From Verrucomicrobiota bacterium (GTDB lineage: Bacteria > Verrucomicrobiota > Verrucomicrobiia > Limisphaerales > UBA8199), in assembly GCA_026397855.1 (NCBI GenBank), contig JAPLUA010000289.1, positions 1-27,018 on the forward strand: 27,018 nt of DNA. Direction: 5' to 3'. A model generated the notes under the pieces. The model had not been told where the DNA came from. It did no database searches and saw only the letters and a list, made by a program, of their open reading frames with translations. A program made the translations under genes and the position numbers. This document shows, one piece after another, positions 21,550-27,018 of the stretch (position 1 is the stretch's first letter; every line of letters begins with the position of its first letter).

Positions 21550-21565
21550 TCTTACGATTAAGACT
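21548..21565. repeat. Small inverted repeat at the end of the RRM gene
   Basis: AGTCTTA (21548-21554) and TAAGACT (21559-21565) form a perfect stem with loop CGAT. It overlaps the stop codon and sits just before the terminator, so it may shield the 3' end. Confidence 0.5.
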
Positions 21566-21568
21566 TTG

Positions 21569-21602
21569 GCGAGGCCCGGTTGGACCGGGCCTCGCTCTTT
21601 TT
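21569..21602 (+). terminator. Rho-independent terminator after the RRM gene
   Basis: GCGAGGCCCGGT (21569-21580) pairs perfectly with ACCGGGCCTCGC (21584-21595) around a 3-nt loop. It is followed by TCTTTTT, a textbook intrinsic terminator. Confidence 0.93.
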
Positions 21603-21672
21603 GGCGGCGTCCCTTTCGGCCGGTTTCAGGGATTCTGCCGTCGCTCGCGGACCCGGCCCGCACCGTGCAGTA

Positions 21673-21888
21673 ATGAAAGAAGAACACATTGAAGTAGAAG
21701 GGCGCGTGCAAACCGTGCTCCCGGGAACGATGTTCCGGGTGGAACTCGACAACAAGCACTTGGTGCTCGCCACCATTTGTGGCAAGATGCGCAAGCGCTG
21801 GGTGCGCCTTACGGTCGGTGATCGTGTCAAAATGGAGATGTCCCCCTACGATCTGGACAAGGCACGCATCGTCTGGCGGATACAGTAG
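21673..21888 (+). CDS. infA: Translation initiation factor IF-1
   Basis: The 71-aa product (MKEEHIEVEGRVQTVLPGTM, FRVELDNKHLVLATICGKMR, KRWVRLTVGDRVKMEMSPYD, LDKARIVWRIQ) is a full-length IF-1 with its OB fold. It binds the ribosomal A site during initiation with IF-2 and IF-3. The ATG at 21673 begins exactly at the family N-terminus. The longer frame from 21580 starts inside the upstream terminator and is rejected. IF-1 more often has KMRKNxIR and ends in YRxK; KMRKRWVRL and ARIVWRIQ are close variants. It is monocistronic here, not next to ribosomal protein genes. Confidence 0.93.
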   Translation: MKEEHIEVEGRVQTVLPGTMFRVELDNKHLVLATICGKMRKRWVRLTVGDRVKMEMSPYDLDKARIVWRIQ

Positions 21889-21969
21889 TTTCCAATCAAC
21901 TTACCCGGCGGCGATCTTCTGCCGCCAGCGCCGGCGCGGCGCTATCGAATCTGCGCGTCCAGTCTTCAG

Positions 21970-22749
21970 TTATCGGCCCGCAAATTGCCGATAGAACGTT
22001 ATCCCCGACAGGGTAAATCCGATCAGGGTAATAATCTGCCGGACCCTCCGCTGCGAAATCTGCTGGGCATAGTGGGATCCCAGGTAATATCCCGCCAGCG
22101 CGCCCACCGTCATGATGCCCGCCTTGGGCCAATGGATCAGCCCGGCAGAAACAAACCAGAGCGCGGCCACGAGGTTGATCAGGGAGCCCAGGATTGTCTT
22201 GAGCGTGTTCATCTGGTGGATGTTCCCCAGGCCGATGAAGCCCAGCGAGGCAAGCATCAGGATGCCGATCCCTGCGCCGAAGTAACCCCCGTAAATGGCC
22301 ACGCCAAGCTGAAACAGGATGGCCCCCCAGATCGCGTGCGGCTTCCCGCGCCCCCCCTCCGGATCATCCAGGGCGGCAAAGCGCCGGAAAATGCCTTGCG
22401 CCAGAAACAGCAGCGTCGCAAACAAAATCAGGAACGGCACCAGTTGCGAGAAGGTCTTGTCCCCGGTCCGAGTGAGGAGAAAGGCTCCGATCAAACCGCC
22501 GAGGAGGCTGACCGGCAGAAACCGCCAGAGCCAGGTTTTCACCGGGTCGAGGTGTTGCCGGTAGCCGTAGATGCTGCCGGAGGTGCCGATGACCAGCGCC
22601 AGGGTGCTGGTCGCGTTCGCAACGACTGGCGGCGTGCCAAAAAGCAGCAGGGTGGGAAACGTCAGCAGAGTGCCGCCGCCAGCCACGGCGTTGATCGCCC
22701 CGGCCCCGGCCGCGGCGGCCAGCAATCCCAGGATCTCGGTCGGTGCCAT
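21970..22749 (-). CDS. TauE/SafE-family sulfite/anion exporter-like permease
   Basis: This 259-aa membrane protein has about eight helices in two related halves. The first half shows the signature GAINAVAGGGTLLTFPTLLL and NATSTLALVIGTSGSIYGYR. The second shows GYFGAGIGILMLASLGFIGL and NTLKTILGSLINLVAALWFV. TauE/SafE members (old DUF81) export sulfite, sulfoacetate or other small organic anions across the inner membrane. The substrate cannot be told from the context. The ATG at 22749 fits the start of the first helix. It follows the hydrolase gene with a 13-base gap on the same strand and may be co-transcribed. Confidence 0.92.
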   Translation of the reverse strand: MAPTEILGLLAAAAGAGAINAVAGGGTLLTFPTLLLFGTPPVVANATSTLALVIGTSGSIYGYRQHLDPVKTWLWRFLPVSLLGGLIGAFLLTRTGDKTFSQLVPFLILFATLLFLAQGIFRRFAALDDPEGGRGKPHAIWGAILFQLGVAIYGGYFGAGIGILMLASLGFIGLGNIHQMNTLKTILGSLINLVAALWFVSAGLIHWPKAGIMTVGALAGYYLGSHYAQQISQRRVRQIITLIGFTLSGITFYRQFAGR

Positions 22750-22762
22750 TGGTGCTTACCCT

Positions 22763-23851
22763 TCAGCGGTTCGGCTTGCCCGCGCCCAGGCGCTCCAGGA
22801 GAAATCCGAGCAGATCCTGATTACCGGCGCTTTTTTCCTGAGCTTTGCCGGCAGTTGACACAATATGCACCTCGACGCCTGCCTTGTCGTACCTCTCTTT
22901 GACGGCCTGCATGTGCCGGGGATGATGCAGGAGATGGTTGCGGTTCTCGGGTTCGGTGTCCAGTAGCGAGCAGGTCATGAAGACCGGGGCGTCGCCCGGG
23001 GTGATCAGGCGGAGCATGCTGCAGTCGTCCAGGACCTTCCGGCCTGCCGGGGTGGCGAAGTCATCCCTGCTTTTAAAGTGGTAGAACTTTAGGTCTTCTT
23101 CCGGGTCGCTATACCACTCCGGTTTGAACTTTCCGATCACCTCCTGCCATTCGACCAGGTCGTAGGTAGCCTGACCGCTGATGCAGCCTGCGGCAACAAT
23201 CCGGCTGGACTGCCGCAGCACTGGGTCGGCGCTCTTCGGATCGGCGAGGTCGTCGTGGACGCCTAGCCAGAGGGAGGTTCCCGCGCCCGCCGAACCGCCG
23301 TATGCGGCGATGCGGCGGGGGTCGAGGTTGTATTCTGCCGCATTGGCGCGAACAAACTGGATGGCTCGCGCTGCGTCGCGCAGGATGTCCTGGACCGGTG
23401 CCTGGCTGAGGAAGCGGTAGTTGATGCTCATAAAGGAAACCCCGGCATCAAGGCAGCGCCGGATAGCCTCGGGGCGGGCCTGAGATTTGTTCCCGCTGAC
23501 GAAGCCTCCGCCGTGTATGAAGACCACCAGCGGCGTCGGCTTGCCGGAGGGGGCAATCCACAGGTCGAGGACGTCGCGCTCGTGGGGGCCGTAGCTTACG
23601 TCCGCGCGCGTGGCTGGCGGCAAGGAGGCTTTGTCGCCGCGGGCCTTGCCTTTGCGCGAGCCCGCGAGCTTCTGCCGGTAGGCGCGCACTTCGTCCGGCG
23701 ACAACGTGCCATCGTGGTTTGTGTCAGCGTCGGGGTAGCGCTTGAGCAACTGCTGGAGCTGCTCGGGTGTAACGTTTGGCTGGGCGCCGATGGCCATCGA
23801 GCAGGCCACGAGCGCGAAACAGAGTGCAAGTCCGCGATAATTAAGGTTCAT
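22763..23851 (-). CDS. Secreted alpha/beta hydrolase with N-terminal EF-hand
   Basis: The 362-aa product starts at ATG 23851 (a GTG directly before it is possible). It has an export signal (MNLNYRGLALCFALVACSMA) with LVAC, a possible lipobox. An EF-hand loop DTNHDGTLSPDE (about residues 43-54) has all calcium ligands. The esterase/lipase domain of the BD-FAE/HSL-like type follows: oxyanion hole FIHGGGF (about 113-116) and nucleophile Ser187 in YGGSAGAG. A probable acid/base region is TCSLLDTEPENRNHLLHHPR. The classical C-terminal catalytic histidine is not obvious; the HHPRH cluster is the candidate. Likely a carbohydrate esterase or peptidase-like hydrolase outside the cytoplasm. Confidence 0.88.
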   Translation of the reverse strand: MNLNYRGLALCFALVACSMAIGAQPNVTPEQLQQLLKRYPDADTNHDGTLSPDEVRAYRQKLAGSRKGKARGDKASLPPATRADVSYGPHERDVLDLWIAPSGKPTPLVVFIHGGGFVSGNKSQARPEAIRRCLDAGVSFMSINYRFLSQAPVQDILRDAARAIQFVRANAAEYNLDPRRIAAYGGSAGAGTSLWLGVHDDLADPKSADPVLRQSSRIVAAGCISGQATYDLVEWQEVIGKFKPEWYSDPEEDLKFYHFKSRDDFATPAGRKVLDDCSMLRLITPGDAPVFMTCSLLDTEPENRNHLLHHPRHMQAVKERYDKAGVEVHIVSTAGKAQEKSAGNQDLLGFLLERLGAGKPNR

Positions 23852-23894
23852 CACGGCGGCAAGTCTAAGCCCCCGGCCCGGTTTCTGCCACAGC

Positions 23895-23933
23895 GAACTA
23901 TTGCCGAGAACTATTGCCGAGAACTATTGCCGA
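23895..23933. repeat. Three perfect 13-bp tandem repeats
   Basis: GAACTATTGCCGA is repeated three times without change at 23895-23907, 23908-23920 and 23921-23933, in the divergent region between the hydrolase and PEP-CTERM genes. The 14-mer CAGCGAACTATTGC at its left edge (23891-23904) also occurs at 20162-20175 downstream of fur. Confidence 0.8.
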
Positions 23934-24064
23934 GAAAGCTCCTGCCTGACCGCACTTGCACTTTCGTTTCCCCCGGTCGCGGAGGTGGTTTTGGGGAGGT
24001 TTCGACCTGGTATTGAGCGGGGGCTCAAGCCCCTGAAGAAACATGAAAATATTTCTCAAATATG

Positions 24065-24092
24065 TTGACAGCGGAATTGGATCCTGTAGTCT
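24065..24092 (+). promoter_or_regulatory. Predicted promoter of the PEP-CTERM gene
   Basis: A perfect -35 TTGACA (24065-24070) is followed after 16 bases by TAGTCT (24087-24092), a weak -10. The surrounding DNA is clearly more AT-rich than the rest of the region. The leader to ATG 24147 would be about 48 bases. Confidence 0.5.
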
Positions 24093-24146
24093 TTTTACAC
24101 AATGCGTGAGAAGTGTCGTGTGCTTCTCGCTGTGAAAAGACAGTTT

Positions 24147-24866
24147 ATGATGAAATCATTTAATTTGAAAGCTTTGGCCATTGCTGGTGCCCTGTCAATC
24201 AGCTCAGCCATGCCGGTGTGTGCCGCCACGCCGATCTTCGACAATACCGTCAACGATCTGAGCATCCGGTTCAATACCGGGTTCTACGAAGTTGGAGATC
24301 AGATCATTCTGGCGCCTGGAAATGATCGGATGCTGCAGACCTTTTCATTTGAGTTCTGGGGGACCAATACCGCAAATCCCACAAGTTTTGCTGGAGGTGC
24401 TGCTGTTGAGGCTCGGGTTCGCTTCTATGAGAACAACGGTCCCCTTTACCACGGTTATGCATCTCCCGGGACGAAGTTTTATGACAGCCTGTGGTTTTCG
24501 GTCCCTGCCCCGACGGTCCGGGACACGTTTACTTTCTCGGCAGGATTAGATTTCCCGGTGGATGGGCTGTTCATACCCGCCGACACACTGACATGGACCA
24601 TCCAGTTCCGTGGTATGGAATCCACCGATTCGCTAGGGGTGGACCTGTATTCACCTCCGGTAGTTGGTACTGAATATACCGATTACTGGCAGAACGACGG
24701 CACCGGTGGATGGCTCCTGTTGACCAATGGCGTTTCGATGTCTGTGGATTTCGCTGCCTATATGGATGCTAATCCGGCCATACCTGAACCCTCGATCGGA
24801 GCAATTTCGATCCTTGGAGGGCTTGGGATGCTGGGTTGGGCCTACCGGTTGCGGCGGAACGGGTAA
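24147..24866 (+). CDS. PEP-CTERM sorting-domain protein
   Basis: The product (239 aa from ATG 24147; 24150 also possible) has a signal peptide (MMKSFNLKALAIAGALSISS) and a beta-rich extracellular body of about 190 residues (FDNTVNDLSIRFNTGFYEVG, MLQTFSFEFWGT). It ends with a PEP-CTERM signal: AIPEPSIGAIS, the hydrophobic ISILGGLGMLGWAY and the basic RLRRNG. The exosortase system cuts at PEP and moves such proteins to the surface or exopolysaccharide matrix; no exosortase is in this window. The longer frame from 24102 lacks a signal peptide at its N-terminus and is rejected. It has its own promoter and terminator, so it is a single-gene unit. Confidence 0.9.
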   Translation: MMKSFNLKALAIAGALSISSAMPVCAATPIFDNTVNDLSIRFNTGFYEVGDQIILAPGNDRMLQTFSFEFWGTNTANPTSFAGGAAVEARVRFYENNGPLYHGYASPGTKFYDSLWFSVPAPTVRDTFTFSAGLDFPVDGLFIPADTLTWTIQFRGMESTDSLGVDLYSPPVVGTEYTDYWQNDGTGGWLLLTNGVSMSVDFAAYMDANPAIPEPSIGAISILGGLGMLGWAYRLRRNG

Positions 24867-24886
24867 GGGAAACCAAATCAATTTAG

Positions 24887-24917
24887 AAAGCGCGAGCAAA
24901 GGCTCGCGCTTTTTTTG
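24887..24917 (+). terminator. Rho-independent terminator after the PEP-CTERM gene
   Basis: AAAGCGCGAGC and GCTCGCGCTTT form an 11-bp stem around a 4-nt loop, followed by a run of T (eight in all with the stem end). It lies about 20 bases after the stop codon. Confidence 0.92.
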
Positions 24918-25017
24918 TGCCCAAAGGTTGCCAGCGCGCCTGCCGGGTTGGTGTATGTTCCTTGGCGTGGAATACCGGACGGGATCGGGGAGATATTGGT
25001 CTAATGCCGGGAGCCGG

Positions 25018-26757
25018 TCAGTGCGCCGCCGTCGTCACGAGAACCTGCTCCAAGGTTGAGATGCCCTCGCGGACGCGATCCAGGGCCACCGTGCGCAGCG
25101 TTCGCATGCCCTGGCCGACCGCTATCTTTCCCATCTCGCGCGTATTGGCGCGGGAGATGATCAGCTTGCGGATCTCGTCGGTGATCGTCATCGCCTCGAT
25201 GATTGCCATTCGACCGCCGTAGCCCGAGTTCTTGCAGCGGTCGCAGCCCCGCCCGCGATACAGGGTGACGCCGTCGAAGATAGACGGGTTAATGCCCAGG
25301 TCTTGGAACATCCTCGTCGGATAGCTTACCGGCTCCTTGCAGTGGGAGCAGATGCGGCGTATCAACCTTTGCGCGCAGGCAAGAATGACGGAGGAGGAGA
25401 TCAGGAAGGGGGCGATCCCCATGTCGTCGAGGCGCGCAATGGCGCCCGGGGCGTCGTTGCAGTGCATGGTGCTGAGAACCTGGTGGCCCGTGAGCGCGGC
25501 TTCGATCGCAATTTCCGCCGTCTCCGTGTCACGAATCTCGCCGATCATGATGATGTCCGGATCCTGGCGGAGGATTGAGCGGAGAGCGCTGGCGAACGTC
25601 AACCCGATTTCCTTCTTTGTCGCCACCTGGTTAATCCCGGGCACCTGAAACTCTACGGGGTCCTCGACCGTTACGATATTGTAGATCGGGTTGTTAAGCT
25701 CATTTAACGCAGAATACAGGGTGGTGGTCTTGCCCGACCCCGTCGGTCCTGTGACCAGGATCAGCCCATGCGGAGCATCCACGGCCGCCCGGACCTGCTG
25801 AAGCGTGTCCGGATCGAGCCCCAGCTTGTCAATGCTGGCGGAGAGGTTTCCCTTGTCGAGGAGGCGCAGCACCACCTTCTCTCCATGCACTGTGGGCATG
25901 ATGGAAACGCGCAGGTCGTAATCTTTGCCGCCCACGTGGATCCGCATGCGCCCATCTTGCGGGAGACGCCGTTCCGCAATGTCCATGCTGCTCATGATCT
26001 TAAAGCGCGAGACCAGCGCCAACTGCATCTGCTTGGGAGGCGGGGTCGCGTCCATCAGGACGCCGTCCACGCGGTAGCGGAGCCGCAGGGAGCGCTCAAA
26101 AGGCTCGATATGTATGTCGCTAGCCCGGTCTTTGACGGCCTGGACCAGAATCAGGTTGGCCAGCTTGACGACGGGCGCCTCTCCGCTGGACGCGGCCAAC
26201 TGGTCGAGGTTGACATCCTCGATTATCTCCTTGGAAATCTCGACGCTCTCGGCCTCTCCATCGTCGTCCGCCATCTTCTGCGCGTCCTGGATGATGTCCT
26301 CCATCCGGCCGCTTTTCGAGGCGTCAACCTGGTTCAGCTTGTCGGTGATGGCCTTCTCCGAGGCGATCAGGGTTGCCACTTCGAGCTTTGTGATGCGCCG
26401 GACGTCGTCAATGGCGAGGACGTTCAGGGGATCGGCCATGGCCAGGAAGAGCTTATTCTCAAGCCTCGACACGGGCACAACCTTGTGGTTGTAAGCCATA
26501 TCACGCGGCACCAGTTCCGCGACCTCGATCGGGATGCTCAGGCGGCTGAGATTGATAGGCGGCGTGTTGAGGACCCGCCCCATCGAGACCGCCATGTCCT
26601 GGTCGCTGACATAGGCTTTCTCGATGATCAGCTTGAGCAGGCGTGTGCCGACCTTTTTCTGCTGCTCGAGCAACTCCTCCACCTGCGCGGCGCTCAGCAG
26701 GCCGTCCTCCACCAGTGCGTCGGCGATGCGCTCGCCAAATGTTTTTGCTTTGGCCAT
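25018..26757 (-). CDS. PilB/GspE-type secretion or type IV pilus assembly ATPase
   Basis: The 579-aa product is the cytoplasmic hexameric ATPase that drives pilin or pseudopilin polymerisation. The N-terminal MshEN/T2SSE_N domain (about 1-145) includes GERIADALVEDGLLSAAQVE and LFLAMADPLNVLAIDDVRRI. The N2 domain has DRASDIHIEPFERSLRLRYR. Walker A is GPTGSGKT (337-344), the Asp box is near TVEDPVEFQVPG, Walker B is DIIMIGEIRD (401-410) and the His box is ALTGHQVLSTMHCNDA. A zinc-binding tetracysteine, Cys470-x2-Cys473 and Cys505-x2-Cys508, is present. All catalytic parts are intact. It starts two bases after the preceding gene. PilB and GspE cannot be separated without PilC/PilT or GspF neighbours. 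Confidence 0.94.
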   Translation of the reverse strand: MAKAKTFGERIADALVEDGLLSAAQVEELLEQQKKVGTRLLKLIIEKAYVSDQDMAVSMGRVLNTPPINLSRLSIPIEVAELVPRDMAYNHKVVPVSRLENKLFLAMADPLNVLAIDDVRRITKLEVATLIASEKAITDKLNQVDASKSGRMEDIIQDAQKMADDDGEAESVEISKEIIEDVNLDQLAASSGEAPVVKLANLILVQAVKDRASDIHIEPFERSLRLRYRVDGVLMDATPPPKQMQLALVSRFKIMSSMDIAERRLPQDGRMRIHVGGKDYDLRVSIMPTVHGEKVVLRLLDKGNLSASIDKLGLDPDTLQQVRAAVDAPHGLILVTGPTGSGKTTTLYSALNELNNPIYNIVTVEDPVEFQVPGINQVATKKEIGLTFASALRSILRQDPDIIMIGEIRDTETAEIAIEAALTGHQVLSTMHCNDAPGAIARLDDMGIAPFLISSSVILACAQRLIRRICSHCKEPVSYPTRMFQDLGINPSIFDGVTLYRGRGCDRCKNSGYGGRMAIIEAMTITDEIRKLIISRANTREMGKIAVGQGMRTLRTVALDRVREGISTLEQVLVTTAAH

Positions 26758-26759
26758 GG

Positions 26760-27018
26760 TTAGCGGAAGGCTTTCCGGACGCAGGCGACCAGGTCCACTG
26801 GCGGCACAACGTACCAGAGCAGGCGGTTGGCGGTCGCCTCGGCCAACTCCTTGCTGGCTTGCTGGTTGAAGGGATTAGCGGTGGCCACGAAGACCGACTT
26901 GCTCATTCGATCGAACGGCAACACACACCACCGGCGGCAGGTTGCCGCGGGGAAGGTTCGTGTCAGGTCCATGTCTATGTCGTAATTCTTCAGCGGCAGA
27001 AAGGCGGCGCGCGACTTG
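26760..27018 (-). CDS. C-terminal part of a GspE N-terminal-domain-like protein
   Basis: The frame is open to the window edge, so the start lies beyond 27018; the ATG at 26972 is internal. The visible 85 residues (FLPLKNYDIDMDLTRTFPAA, CVLPFDRMSKSVFVATANPF, NQQASKELAEATANRLLWYV, VPPVDLVACVRKAFR) match the second half of the MshEN/T2SSE_N fold: LP-x ... V-x-x-ATANP-x(N)-x ... V-x-x-x-DL. The protein ends there, with no ATPase domain behind it. It is therefore a separate protein that probably works with the ATPase whose gene begins two bases downstream. Confidence 0.7.
   Translation of the reverse strand, partial: KSRAAFLPLKNYDIDMDLTRTFPAATCRRWCVLPFDRMSKSVFVATANPFNQQASKELAEATANRLLWYVVPPVDLVACVRKAFR

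Noticed and set aside
25768..26763. 331-aa plus-strand open frame opposite the PilB-like gene
   Set aside because: Antisense shadow of the ATPase, whose catalytic motifs are complete.

Overview
The window is a GC-rich stretch of bacterial chromosome, probably from a member of the Verrucomicrobiota (Pedosphaera/Limisphaera-like) or a close relative in the PVC group. This is an inference. It rests on secreted proteins ending in an FYR[IV]-type tail, a PEP-CTERM protein, Ig-like and HAF-type extracellular repeats, mostly absent Shine-Dalgarno sequences, and an intergenic repeat whose spurious translation (GRASSRA) I associate from memory with these genomes. There is no rRNA, tRNA or CRISPR array that I can see.

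Layout. 1-2028: 3' part of a large secreted Ig/HAF-repeat protein. 2029-2648: gene-free DNA with a large inverted repeat and a diverged third copy. 2649-3830: membrane acyltransferase, followed by a decayed C-terminal gene fragment. 4042-6708 (minus): small HTH protein, an unrecognised 290-aa protein and threonine synthase. 6801-9686 (minus): cinA then a YihY/BrkB membrane protein. 9960-13415 (plus): single-polypeptide MmeI-like (type IIL) restriction-modification enzyme. 13603-16643 (minus): two translationally coupled secreted proteins of lower GC content. The first carries a His-Gly ... Ala-Cys pattern like that of clan CD (caspase-type) cysteine peptidases. 16763-18955 (minus): relic phage morphogenesis cluster with ATGA-type overlaps, one homopolymer frameshift and a SIMPL-domain gene remnant on the other strand. 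19119-19257: a 139-bp palindrome built from eight 11-bp iterons. 19629-20102: fur. 20225-20833 (minus): HD-domain protein. 21214-21549: RRM RNA-binding protein with terminator. 21673-21888: infA. 21970-23851 (minus): TauE/SafE permease and a secreted EF-hand alpha/beta hydrolase. 24147-24866: PEP-CTERM protein with promoter and terminator. 25018-27018 (minus): PilB/GspE-type ATPase preceded by the end of a gene that looks like a GspE N-terminal-domain protein.

The housekeeping genes (thrC, cinA, infA, fur, pilB-like) are ordinary. The accessory part lies between about 9.9 and 19.3 kb: the restriction-modification gene with a compositionally different specificity region, the coupled secreted pair, the phage relic and the iteron palindrome. 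The most original signals are the iteron palindrome at 19119-19257, the clan-CD-like secreted pair with its unusual leader, and the 10-bp-phased repeats over the promoter of the small HTH gene.
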